Assembly: GCA_947165975.1 (NCBI GenBank)
Contig: CAMVCL010000003.1
Coordinates: 1 to 64,000, forward strand
DNA: 64,000 nt
Direction: 5' to 3'
Source of the DNA: an uncultured Candidatus Saccharibacteria bacterium
Lineage (GTDB): Bacteria; Patescibacteriota; Saccharimonadia; Saccharimonadales; Saccharimonadaceae
Shown one piece after another: positions 31,301 to 40,776 of the stretch (within the stretch, counting starts at the first letter, position 1; each line of letters begins with the position of its first letter). The notes under the pieces are model-generated. The model had not been told where the DNA came from. It was given only the letters and a program-made list of their open reading frames with translations, and ran no database searches. A program made the position numbers and the translations under genes.

Positions 31301-31840
31301 CTATATATTTGCCTCTCCGCGAATCAAACCTGCCTTGTTGTTCGCTTTCAAGTTAATGTTAATTTCAATGTTTCCTCCCCCAAGTTTGCTTATCGGCACA
31401 TCAAACCCTTCACACGTCGCTGTCGAAGCATTCCCGATAATACTGGCTATACTACTATAGATATTAGCACCCCCTCGTTTTAAAGTCAATTCACATTGGC
31501 CACTTTCTAAATATTGATCAATATTAACCCTAATTATCAAGTTTGATCCACTCACGCCAGCATAAGTTACTACACCAGTTAGCTCATTTGCTTGGTTAGG
31601 ATCTTCGCCGTCATACTGTTCTACTTTTTTCTTTTCAGGTGTTTCACTTTTTAATTCTGCCTCAGCTTCACTCGATTCTTTTTTCTCTTCTTCTTTAATA
31701 CTCTCATTCTGTACTGTATTATCCTCTTTCCTAAAATAACTGTCCCACACTAGATAGCAAACAGTGCCTGCTCCAATTAATAGTATTAATATTATTAGCC
31801 AAGAAATCCATTTTCTATTTCTTTTTCTTCTCTTTGACAT
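31301..31840 (-). CDS. Membrane-anchored exported hypothetical protein
   Basis: N-terminal RKRNRKWISWLIILILLIGAGTVCYLV TM, Glu/Lys-rich linker; its stop abuts the start of the ricin-repeat gene. Confidence 0.7.
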   Translation of the reverse strand: MSKRRKRNRKWISWLIILILLIGAGTVCYLVWDSYFRKEDNTVQNESIKEEEKKESSEAEAELKSETPEKKKVEQYDGEDPNQANELTGVVTYAGVSGSNLIIRVNIDQYLESGQCELTLKRGGANIYSSIASIIGNASTATCEGFDVPISKLGGGNIEININLKANNKAGLIRGEANI

Positions 31841-31931
31841 ATAATACTCCTTATTCTAATAATAACAACTTTGCCTTACTCTGTAAAGCAATCTTCTAGC
31901 AATTAATCCTATTTTCTTGTATAATATAAGT

Positions 31932-33590
31932 ATGAATGAAAAACTCAAGGATTTTTTGACTGTCCTTGTCCTATCGATTGCTACTAGTTTTATGCTTTTT
32001 ATTTTTGAACCTATTATTCTCTATTCCACTAATCCAAATGATTTTTGGTTTGATATCTATGATATTTTCCCAATTCTTCTCAGTACTTTCCTTAAATCCC
32101 TCCTCGTTTTATTTATTGGTTTTATGGCTCTCTATTTTATATTTAAAGTCTGGCTCAAAAAGCCTAATATCTATTATGTCTTAGTGGCAATTTATTTTTG
32201 TGTCTTTCTTATTACGTACATACAAGGCAATTTATTTTCCAATACATTACCAGGCATCAATGGAGAAGTATTTGACTGGCGACATTATAAAATAGAGTCC
32301 GTCACATCAATGATACTATGGGGGACCATTTTCATTATTTGGCTCGGAACTACTTATTTATTCAAACCTGTTAAAATATATTCTGCTATTCTCCCGATCA
32401 GTAGTGCTATTTTTGCAATGCTTGCCGTCTCGCTTACATCCACCATCCTTACCACTAAAGCCCTAGAAGACAAACCCATTTCCGTAGCGACCTATACTAA
32501 TTTCAACCTAGCCTCAGACAAACAAAATCTATTTATCTTTCTTCTAGATGCTATTGATTCTCAATCTTTCGACAAACTTATGAAAAATAATAAAGATTAT
32601 CAATCTACTTTTAAAGACTTCAGTTATTTCCCTGACACTTCATCATATTATGCGTATACGAGAGACTCTCTACCATATATCTTTAATCCTGTCCCCAATC
32701 ATAATGAAAAAGGCTTTGCTGATTTCTCCAGAGAAGTCTACGCAAATTCGCCTCTTTTTGCTTCACTTAAATCAGAAAATTATAACATGAATTACTACGA
32801 CGACAAAATCTTCTTTGATACCCCCACCACCCGCTCATTTAGCAATATGATTGACCATATCAACGTTAACCGCACAATCTTTCTAAAACAGCTCATTAAA
32901 TACGATTTATATAAATATCTTCCCTATCCGTTAAAAGGTAAGACTCATATTGAAGGGCTTAACTTTAGTACCGCCAAAGCCAAAAATGAACATCCAAATT
33001 ATATGTGGAAAGATATTGAAAATTATGAAATTTTCCAGAACGAAGAATTAGAAATCACCGACGATAAAGTGTTTCATTTTATTCACTTAGAAGGAGCACA
33101 TATTTGGTTTTATCTCGATGAAAACGTTCAAGCAATAGAAACCGGAGGTAACTATTCAAAAAAACAAATAGCATCATTTAAGATCGCCAAGGCCTATATT
33201 GATCGTCTTAAAAAAGCCAACGTATATGATAATTCCGCTATCGTCATTATGGCTGATCATGGCTACAAAGATGGGGTTTGGGAATACGACTATATTCTAG
33301 ATAGGTTTAATCCAATTCTTTACATTAAAGGTATAGATGAACATCACGACAAAATGCTTCGCTCCGATAAACCTATTTCCTTCGATGATCTCAGTAATGC
33401 CTTTATTGACCTACAACATAAAAAGAAAAGTACGGAGTTATTTAAGAATATCAGTTATCCACGCACTCGCACCCTACTCTACTATGTCTGGAGTCAAGAA
33501 AACCATATGGTAGAATATGAGTTCAATGGCAAAGCCTGGGAATCCGACAAAATGGTCGAGACAGGTAAAGTCTTTGACCTCAATCAATAA
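31932..33590 (+). CDS. Membrane-bound sulfatase/alkaline-phosphatase-superfamily enzyme (LTA-synthase-like)
   Basis: Five TMs; NLFIFLLDAIDSQSFDKL; FHFIHLEGAHIWF; SAIVIMADHGYKDG; start ATG 31932, 6 nt after TATAAT. Confidence 0.78.
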   Translation: MNEKLKDFLTVLVLSIATSFMLFIFEPIILYSTNPNDFWFDIYDIFPILLSTFLKSLLVLFIGFMALYFIFKVWLKKPNIYYVLVAIYFCVFLITYIQGNLFSNTLPGINGEVFDWRHYKIESVTSMILWGTIFIIWLGTTYLFKPVKIYSAILPISSAIFAMLAVSLTSTILTTKALEDKPISVATYTNFNLASDKQNLFIFLLDAIDSQSFDKLMKNNKDYQSTFKDFSYFPDTSSYYAYTRDSLPYIFNPVPNHNEKGFADFSREVYANSPLFASLKSENYNMNYYDDKIFFDTPTTRSFSNMIDHINVNRTIFLKQLIKYDLYKYLPYPLKGKTHIEGLNFSTAKAKNEHPNYMWKDIENYEIFQNEELEITDDKVFHFIHLEGAHIWFYLDENVQAIETGGNYSKKQIASFKIAKAYIDRLKKANVYDNSAIVIMADHGYKDGVWEYDYILDRFNPILYIKGIDEHHDKMLRSDKPISFDDLSNAFIDLQHKKKSTELFKNISYPRTRTLLYYVWSQENHMVEYEFNGKAWESDKMVETGKVFDLNQ

Positions 33591-33600
33591 TCAATAATCG

Positions 33601-33927
33601 TTAATCCAAATCTAATTCAAGTATTTCAGCAGCTCGCATCAAAATCTTCCGTTCATCTTCAGTAACATTTTCCATTTTAATCTTAAATAAAGCCACTGTT
33701 TCTTCGTGCTTATAATCCAGAATCTCCAAAGATCTAGCAGCACCCGGAACCTTTTTGAGAACACCTTTCGTTACTAGATTATCAATATGCTCCGCTACAG
33801 CAGAAACTGACGATAGCCCAAGTCCAGCTTGTAGTTCGCGATAGGATGGAGAATAGCCGTTCTCTTCTGTAAAATCTTCTATGTAATTCAATACCGCTAA
33901 TTGTTTTTTCGTAAGTTTCTTCGCCAT
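33601..33927 (-). CDS. LexA-type winged-helix DNA-binding domain protein lacking the peptidase domain
   Basis: MAKKLTKKQLAVLNYIEDFTEENGYSPSYRELQAGLGLSSVSAVAEHIDNLVTKGVLKK; the ORF-track N-terminal extension overlaps the divergent gene and is not credible. Confidence 0.8.
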   Translation of the reverse strand: MAKKLTKKQLAVLNYIEDFTEENGYSPSYRELQAGLGLSSVSAVAEHIDNLVTKGVLKKVPGAARSLEILDYKHEETVALFKIKMENVTEDERKILMRAAEILELDLD

Positions 33928-33946
33928 TATGTTATAATTATATACA

Positions 33947-35680
33947 ATGGATAAGAATAAATCAATTGATGGTCTTTCTACTCGTCGCTCAAAAACTGCG
34001 GCGACTTCTTCTGCAACTCGAAAAACAGCTTCTAAACCACGTACTAAAACCACCCCTAAAACTTCAAAAACGACTCCACCTAAAACCACCAAGACTGTCA
34101 CAAGAAAAGCCACAGTCAAAGCTACTACTAAAACCAAAACCGCCAAGACCACCAAGACTACCAAACCAACCAAAACCGCCAAAACACCTAAAACCACCAC
34201 TCCAATCAAAGCAACTCCCCCTACTCTCATAGAAGAGACTCCCGGGAGCGTCACCGAAGATTTCCTTAAACCAGTCCAGGCATTTAATTTTGACGAACAA
34301 AGTGGAGAACTTAAAGCTGCTGATCCTTCCGAAATCACAAATCAACCCAAAAAAGGCAAAAAAATGAAAAAGCCAATCAGTAAAAAACGTAAGATCATTA
34401 CTAGTATCCTCTTAGTAATTGTTCTTCTTATCCTAGGTGGACTAATTTGGTTGATAATTTGGGGTAATGATATTCTTGCTCGCATTACTGGCGGTCAAGG
34501 TACTATCTTTGATTTATTTAGTGAAAATTACGTTGAACTTAAAACTGATGCTAATGGTCGCACTAACATCCTAGCATTCGGTACTAGTGGATACAACATG
34601 GAAGGCGATGAAGGCAACGGCATACATGATGGAGCCCAATTAACTGATTCAATCATGGTTATAAGTTTAGATCAAAAAAATGGCGATGTGGCTATGCTTT
34701 CCCTCCCCCGAGACCTCAAGGCTTCGCCTACCTGTACTGCTACTGGTAAAATCAACGAAGTCTACTGGTGTAACAATATGGAAGGCAACGATGAAAAAGC
34801 CGGAGCAACCGCATTGATGGATGAATTAAATACTATTCTAGATATTGATTTTCAATACTACGCCCATCTTAACTGGGGTTCACTCGTGAGTATCGTCGAT
34901 ACATTAGGTGGCATCAATGTAACTCTAGATGAGGATATCTCTGATTATGGCTGGACTGGCGCAGTCTTCCAAGCAGGCGAAGAATACACTATTAATGGAG
35001 AACAAGCCCTCGGTTTAGCACGTGCACGCCATGGTACTGAAAGTGGAGACTTTAGTCGTGGCGCGTCGCAACAAAAAATTCTCATCGGTATAAAAGACAA
35101 AGTACTCGAAAAAAGTCTTTCCGTCACTGATATGTTGGGTCTAGCGAACACCCTAGGCGACAACTTACGCACTAATTTTTCAGTCGAAGAACTAAAGTCC
35201 TTTGCGCACCTAACCTATGATTTTGATTTTAGTAACATCCGTCAAATCTCCCTACTCGAACCAGAACAACTCATGACTACCGGAAACATTAATGGTATCT
35301 CTTATGTTATCCCCTCAGAAGGAGCTGGTAATTACTCTAACATTCAAGCATACATTGCTAAGATGTTCTCAAGTGATCCCCGCGTCTATGAAGACTCTTC
35401 TATTCTAATATTAAACGCAACTGATCAAGCCGGCCTCGCTTCTAATGAAAAAAATGAACTCGAAAAAGAGGGTTATAATAATATCTTCATTGATGATACT
35501 CTCAATAACAATTATGAAGGTGATTATATTCTATACATTCTCAATGATAAAAAACCAGGCACAAAGAAGCTCCTTGAAGAAAAGTATAGTACAGAAGCTA
35601 AATCCGCCAACGATCTTTCATCTGGCATCCCAACTAACTATGATTTTATCCTAATCATTAATAAGACCAACGAAAAATAA
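33947..35680 (+). CDS. LytR-CpsA-Psr (LCP) family protein with Lys/Thr-rich cytoplasmic N-terminus
   Basis: DSIMVISLDQKNGDVAMLSLPRDL; LARARHGTESGDFSRGASQQKIL; LytR_C-like ILNATDQAGLA. Confidence 0.92.
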   Translation: MDKNKSIDGLSTRRSKTAATSSATRKTASKPRTKTTPKTSKTTPPKTTKTVTRKATVKATTKTKTAKTTKTTKPTKTAKTPKTTTPIKATPPTLIEETPGSVTEDFLKPVQAFNFDEQSGELKAADPSEITNQPKKGKKMKKPISKKRKIITSILLVIVLLILGGLIWLIIWGNDILARITGGQGTIFDLFSENYVELKTDANGRTNILAFGTSGYNMEGDEGNGIHDGAQLTDSIMVISLDQKNGDVAMLSLPRDLKASPTCTATGKINEVYWCNNMEGNDEKAGATALMDELNTILDIDFQYYAHLNWGSLVSIVDTLGGINVTLDEDISDYGWTGAVFQAGEEYTINGEQALGLARARHGTESGDFSRGASQQKILIGIKDKVLEKSLSVTDMLGLANTLGDNLRTNFSVEELKSFAHLTYDFDFSNIRQISLLEPEQLMTTGNINGISYVIPSEGAGNYSNIQAYIAKMFSSDPRVYEDSSILILNATDQAGLASNEKNELEKEGYNNIFIDDTLNNNYEGDYILYILNDKKPGTKKLLEEKYSTEAKSANDLSSGIPTNYDFILIINKTNEK

Positions 35681-35704
35681 GACTACCGTGTAGTAGTCTT
35701 ATTT
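35677..35704 (+). terminator. Intrinsic terminator after the LCP gene
   Basis: AATAAGACTAC-CGTGTA-GTAGTCTTATTT. Confidence 0.8.
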
Positions 35705-35720
35705 CCAACCTGATAACGTT

Positions 35721-36182
35721 TTAATTATCAATTTTACTAATAATTAGTTTTCGCTCTCTTCCCTCTCCTTCTGAGTGGGTTTCAATATCTGAATAATCTT
35801 GTGCTAATTTATGTACAACTCGTCTATCGGCCGCATTTAAATTAATTTCCATCGACTCGCCAGTCCGACGAACCTTTGCAATCCATCCTTCTGCTTTATC
35901 AGCTATCCTATCAGCCCTTTGCTTTTTATAATTAGCTACATCCACATTCACTCTTGTGACTTCTGCTTCCTTAGAAACCAACGCCATCGATACAATGTGC
36001 TGTAAAGCTCTTAAATTATCTGCGTTGCGTCCAATTAGCAATGAATTAAGCGAAGTAGATGGAACCGAGAGCTGAATCACCTCATCGTCAATTGTTGAAG
36101 TCACTGCCACATTTATACCAAAAAAACTCAGTAGATCTTCAAGATATCTAGCAGCAAATCTAATTGATTCATCTTTGTTCAT
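35721..36182 (-). CDS. jag: Jag/KhpB KH-R3H RNA-binding protein
   Basis: LIGRNADNLRALQHIVSMAL (KH); AADRRVVHKLAQDYSDIETHSEGEGRERKLII (R3H). Confidence 0.92.
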   Translation of the reverse strand: MNKDESIRFAARYLEDLLSFFGINVAVTSTIDDEVIQLSVPSTSLNSLLIGRNADNLRALQHIVSMALVSKEAEVTRVNVDVANYKKQRADRIADKAEGWIAKVRRTGESMEINLNAADRRVVHKLAQDYSDIETHSEGEGRERKLIISKIDN

Positions 36183-36187
36183 TATTA

Positions 36188-37297
36188 TTATCTCCTTTTC
36201 TTTTTAATATCACGAGCGGAGATACGAGTTATTTTTGTTCCTGTCTTTTTATTTTCGACCACCTCGGCCTCTTTGATTTTTCTAAGTTCTTTTAACACCG
36301 CTTTATCTGTTACGGCATCGATTTCTTGATCGACTTTTTTAAGTACAATTCTCTGTTGTATTACTGTTAAGATATTACTGAGGAAATAATAAAACGCTAA
36401 TGCACCATTTAGATTAAACATAATGATAAACATCATTATTGGCATCATCATCGACATCTGGCCCGTAGCCATACTGCTTACATCAGATTCATCAAGTTCT
36501 TTACCCTCTTTTGCTTCACGAATCAGATCACGGAATTTCTTTTTCTTTTCCGACTTACCAGAAGGCATCTGCTGCTTTGTTGCCCAATACTGAATAACCG
36601 ATGCTAATATCGCACAAACTAATATGAAAAACGCACTCCAAGTAAACTTACCCATCAATACGTCACTAGCTTTTACATCAAGATTGATTGTACCAAATAA
36701 TTGAGGGTGAAAATCATAAGGAGTCTTCTCCTCATCTGGTATTTTATCATTGGTTAAATCAGCTAGATAAGTAGCCTGTTTTTCTTCGAGTTGTTTAATT
36801 TCAGAGCCTTCATATGCCACAATATCATACGCACGGTTATCGAGATTATCTAGAGGAAGTGGTGTCGCAATCACCCGAATTGCTGAAAAAATCGCAATAA
36901 AGATTGGTAACTGAATCAAAATCGTAAACATTGAAGCAAAAGGCTTCACATTGTATCTCTTATAAAGATCCATTGTTTGTAAGGATTCAAGCTGCTTATT
37001 CCCCTTACAGTTTTTCTTAATCTCTGTTAATTCAGGCTGAATCTTCCTAATTAATTTGGTTTGATTTAATTGTCTTTTAGTAAGCGGCCACATCGCCAAT
37101 TTAACTAGGAGTGTAAATACTATAATCGCCAAACCAAAATCATGTATTACATTAAAGATCAAAAACAGAATATTTACAATTGGCCGTACCACGATCATAT
37201 CAATCAGATTAAACGGACCCCCTGTCATAATAGAGCCAACTACGAAAGCAAGAAATATCCCCCAATAAATATTTTTCTTCACACTCTTTTTATCCAT
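36188..37297 (-). CDS. yidC: Membrane protein insertase YidC
   Basis: DFGLAIIVFTLLVKLAMWPLTKRQLNQTKLIRKIQPEL; between jag and rnpA. Confidence 0.95.
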   Translation of the reverse strand: MDKKSVKKNIYWGIFLAFVVGSIMTGGPFNLIDMIVVRPIVNILFLIFNVIHDFGLAIIVFTLLVKLAMWPLTKRQLNQTKLIRKIQPELTEIKKNCKGNKQLESLQTMDLYKRYNVKPFASMFTILIQLPIFIAIFSAIRVIATPLPLDNLDNRAYDIVAYEGSEIKQLEEKQATYLADLTNDKIPDEEKTPYDFHPQLFGTINLDVKASDVLMGKFTWSAFFILVCAILASVIQYWATKQQMPSGKSEKKKKFRDLIREAKEGKELDESDVSSMATGQMSMMMPIMMFIIMFNLNGALAFYYFLSNILTVIQQRIVLKKVDQEIDAVTDKAVLKELRKIKEAEVVENKKTGTKITRISARDIKKKRR

Positions 37298-37298
37298 T

Positions 37299-37649
37299 CT
37301 ACTTATTATAGCATACTTTACTTTCTTCGACTAGCTCACCAAGTTGCTCCTCTATCTCAGAAAAAGGCATAGTTGAAAAAGTCTTAGAATAAATCACAAA
37401 AATATAATCAGTTTTTTTAGGTAAATAATCAAAATTAAGCCTAATCGCCTCATAAACTCTTCGCCTAATTCGATTCCGTTCCACTGCAGACTTAGCGACT
37501 TTTTTCGATACAACAACGGAAATTCTAGTAAAACCCCTAGTATTATCCGCAAAAATCAACGACACCTTCGCTCTACGAATTGTCTTTCCGTGTTGGTAGA
37601 CATATCTCACTCCACCACGTGAATGGAATCGGTATTTCTTCGCTAACAT
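37299..37649 (-). CDS. rnpA: Ribonuclease P protein component
   Basis: KYRFHSRGGVRYVYQHGKT...SKKVAKSAVERNRIRRRVYEAIR. Confidence 0.95.
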   Translation of the reverse strand: MLAKKYRFHSRGGVRYVYQHGKTIRRAKVSLIFADNTRGFTRISVVVSKKVAKSAVERNRIRRRVYEAIRLNFDYLPKKTDYIFVIYSKTFSTMPFSEIEEQLGELVEESKVCYNK

Positions 37650-37666
37650 AATATATATTATATATT

Positions 37667-37691
37667 AAATAAGCCCCTAGCGGGCTTATTT
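37667..37691 (-). terminator. Terminator between rpmH and rnpA
   Basis: AAATAAGCCC-CTAG-CGGGCTTATTT, overlapping the rpmH stop. Confidence 0.75.
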
Positions 37692-37828
37692 TAAGCAGTT
37701 AATCTAGCGCGACCCTTTAAACGACGACGTGCCAAGACTTTACGTCCATTTTTAGTAGCATTTCTCTTCATGAATCCATGCTCAACCTTACGCTGCTTCT
37801 TGTGCGGTTGATATGTTCGCTTTGGCAT
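37691..37828 (-). CDS. rpmH: 50S ribosomal protein L34
   Basis: Hand translation [45 protein letters not shown]; absent from the ORF track because it is short. Confidence 0.97.
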   Translation of the reverse strand: MPKRTYQPHKKQRKVEHGFMKRNATKNGRKVLARRRLKGRARLTA

Positions 37829-37860
37829 AATATTATTCCTTAAACTTTAAATTATTTCAA

Positions 37861-38062
37861 AATCTTATTATAGTATACCTCATTTTTCCACATTTTTCAA
37901 GGTGTTTTCCACAAGATTATTAGATATAAACATAAATATGTGGAAAATTCACAACCTGTTACTAAAACCATATATTACAACATATTTTTCTTTTTAAAAC
38001 CTGTGGAAAACCCCGTTTTTTCATGCTATAATTACTAAATACGAAGGAGGTGATAGCACTAA
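37861..38062. promoter_or_regulatory. oriC: Putative oriC / DnaA-box cluster upstream of dnaA
   Basis: TTTTCCACA at 37884-37892 and 37905-37913; TGTGGAAAA at 37939-37947 and 38002-38010; AT-rich stretch between. Confidence 0.75.
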
Positions 38063-39421
38063 ATGTATGACGTATGGAAGAACGCCCTTGCTGAAATCGA
38101 ACAACAGATTTCCGCTGCCAATTTTTCTACCTGGTTTCAGGACACCAATCTGATTTCCACCGAAAACGGCGAGATTAAAATCGGCGTCAAGAATTCTTTC
38201 TATGTCAAACAACTCCGTAATCGCTATCTAAATATTATCACTACCGCTCTAAAGAATAACAATATTGAAGTAAATAATGTTGAATTTGAAGTACAAACTA
38301 AAGTAAAATCTAAAGTCCGTCCCCGCGAAGTGACAAAAACCAGTATAGATTCCCTTAAGAATCGTGTTAAATCTATCCGTAAGTCTACACCTATTAGCAC
38401 TAACAATGGACTTAATCAAAAATATACCTTAGATAATTTTATTGTAGGTTCAAATAATGATCTCGCCGTTTCTGCCGCCAAAAGCATCATTGATTCCCCT
38501 GGTACTCGCTATAACCCATTCTTTCTCTATGGTGGACCAGGTCTAGGCAAGACTCACTTGGTCCAAGCAATCGGCAACGAACTCCTTAAAAAGAATCCTT
38601 CTCTCAAGATTTTCTACACTCCAATCTCTCATTTTTATTCTGATTTTATCGACGCCATCCAGACCGGTAAAGGAAAAGATTTTAATCGTAAATTCCAGAA
38701 ACTAGATGTTTTAATTATTGATGATTTTCAATTCATCGTTAATAAAGAGAAATCTCAAGAAGAATTCTTCAATATCTTTAATGACTTATATCAACTTAAT
38801 AAACAGATCATTGTCACTTCCGACCGTCTACCTTCCCAAATTAAGTCCGTTGATGAACGGCTCGCCTCAAGATTAACTTGGGCTGGTGCCTTCGATTTAC
38901 AACTTCCGAAATTTGAAGACAAGTGTGCTATACTCCGCGCCAAAGCTGAACTTATGGGAGCTGAAATTGAGCCAGAAGCCATTGAATATATTGCTGAAAA
39001 TGTAAACACGAATATTCGAGACCTAGAAGGAGAATTTTCAACCATCCTTTTAATGTCTGAGGTTCGCGGGCTTACTCCTCTAGAATTAATCGAAAACGGT
39101 TCAGTTAGTGTTAATCGTTCTTCCAAAATGCGTCCCACTTCACCTAAACAAATTGTTGATAAAGTCGCTAAATATTACAACCTTACTACTAAAGAAATGT
39201 GTAGCAAATCCCGTATTGCTCATATCAAAACCGCTCGTCAAGTCGCAATGTTTATTCTATCTAAAGAGTTAGGGCTTAGTACTAATAAGATAGCCGCCGA
39301 AGTTGGTGTTAAAGACCACACTACCGTTATGCACGGTGTTAAAAAGATCGAAAAAGACTTGAAACTTAATTTTACTCTTCGTGATCAAATCGAAGAGATT
39401 AAGGAAAAAATTTATGGTTGA
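38063..39421 (+). CDS. dnaA: Chromosomal replication initiator DnaA
   Basis: FFLYGGPGLGKTHLVQAIGNEL; DVLIIDDFQF; KDHTTVMHGVKKIE; SD GAAGGAGGTGAT. Confidence 0.98.
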   Translation: MYDVWKNALAEIEQQISAANFSTWFQDTNLISTENGEIKIGVKNSFYVKQLRNRYLNIITTALKNNNIEVNNVEFEVQTKVKSKVRPREVTKTSIDSLKNRVKSIRKSTPISTNNGLNQKYTLDNFIVGSNNDLAVSAAKSIIDSPGTRYNPFFLYGGPGLGKTHLVQAIGNELLKKNPSLKIFYTPISHFYSDFIDAIQTGKGKDFNRKFQKLDVLIIDDFQFIVNKEKSQEEFFNIFNDLYQLNKQIIVTSDRLPSQIKSVDERLASRLTWAGAFDLQLPKFEDKCAILRAKAELMGAEIEPEAIEYIAENVNTNIRDLEGEFSTILLMSEVRGLTPLELIENGSVSVNRSSKMRPTSPKQIVDKVAKYYNLTTKEMCSKSRIAHIKTARQVAMFILSKELGLSTNKIAAEVGVKDHTTVMHGVKKIEKDLKLNFTLRDQIEEIKEKIYG

Positions 39422-39675
39422 TAATTTTCTTATTCAAAATGTGGAAAAACCGTGCAAAAACCTTTGTAAAACTCAGTGTAAAGTCTGCGCAAAATTTCGT
39501 GAAAAACTAAACTATATACAAATTTATGTGTATAAATTAATTATTCCACTTACTTTTTCAGACTTTTTCACTACCTTCTACACAACTAAATCTCCCCTGT
39601 TACTAAGCAATATTTTCCACTATTCCACAACCCCTACTAATACAACTATTAATAATTTAATAGAAAGGAAGTAAA

Positions 39676-40776
39676 ATGAAAATCAAAGTCACACAAGAAA
39701 AACTCAGCAAAGCTTTAAATAATGTAAGTAGAATAGCAATTGGGAAAGTAACATTACCAATCCTAAATAACGTACTTATTCGCGTAGAACAAAAAAAGGT
39801 TTCATTAGTCACCACGAATCTAGATATGGCGGTAATTGATTTCCTTCCAGTTTCTAATTCCGAAGATGGTGTTGTTACTGTACCAGCCAAGCTTCTAGCC
39901 GAATTTGTCTCTAATCTTCCAAAAGGAGAAACTATTGAAATAGAATCAAAAGACACAAAAGTAGAAATTAAAGCCGGTAAGTACTCCTCGACAATTAATG
40001 GTACTATCGCTGATGATTTCCCAGAACTCCCTGAGATCGAAGAAAAGAATGCTGTTGTCTATAAGGTTGGTATTGAGGAATTTAAAAACAGTATTAGTCA
40101 AGTTATTATTGCGAGTTCAAACGATTTGACTCGCCCAGCTCTCACAGGTGTATATTTTAATACTTATAATAATTGCCTTGCTATCGCCGCCACTGATGGG
40201 TATCGTCTTACTGAAAAAATCCTCATTGATAAAGTTGAAAGCGAAGTAAAAGCTATCGTTCCCTCTTCCTCTCTCCAAGAAGTTCTTCGTTCAATTAACG
40301 ATGATGATGAAGAAATTGAGATCTCTTTTAATGAAGACTTAGTTCGTTTTCGATTAGGAGAAGTAGAGATAGTTTCGAAACTCATTGATGCTAGTTATCC
40401 AGATTACCAAAAACTTATCCCCAAGAACAACGAAATAAAAGTAATACTTAACCGTGAGGAATTAATACGTGTTACTAAATTAGCCGCGCTCTTTGCTCGC
40501 TCAGTTGGTGGCTCAATTATCTGTGAAGCAAAAACACCTGAAACTTTCTCGGTAAAATCGGTTGCTAATGAATATGGCGAAAACGATTCAGAAATTAATA
40601 CCCCTATAGAAAAAGATGGAAGAGCAAACTTTAATTCACGTTTCCTGATTGACGCACTCAACTCTTTAGAGAGTAAAGAGATAGAATTTGAATTCTCTAA
40701 CCATGTTTCCCCAGCGATCCTTCGCAATAAAAAAGATCCTAAATATACTCATATCGTAATGCCACTAAACTCATAA
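39676..40776 (+). CDS. dnaN: DNA polymerase III beta sliding clamp
   Basis: MKIKVTQEKLSKALNNVSRIAIGKVTLPILNNVLI; C-term THIVMPL. Confidence 0.97.
   Translation: MKIKVTQEKLSKALNNVSRIAIGKVTLPILNNVLIRVEQKKVSLVTTNLDMAVIDFLPVSNSEDGVVTVPAKLLAEFVSNLPKGETIEIESKDTKVEIKAGKYSSTINGTIADDFPELPEIEEKNAVVYKVGIEEFKNSISQVIIASSNDLTRPALTGVYFNTYNNCLAIAATDGYRLTEKILIDKVESEVKAIVPSSSLQEVLRSINDDDEEIEISFNEDLVRFRLGEVEIVSKLIDASYPDYQKLIPKNNEIKVILNREELIRVTKLAALFARSVGGSIICEAKTPETFSVKSVANEYGENDSEINTPIEKDGRANFNSRFLIDALNSLESKEIEFEFSNHVSPAILRNKKDPKYTHIVMPLNS

Noticed and set aside
33928-34338. N-terminal extension of the LexA-like ORF and overlapping 33966-34232 / 34064-34345 ORFs
   Set aside because: Low-complexity antisense or alternative-frame readings of the KT-rich LCP coding sequence
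39381-39674. 97-aa ORF between dnaA and dnaN
   Set aside because: Overlaps the dnaA 3' end; composition and content fit the intergenic origin-proximal region with DnaA-box-like sequence
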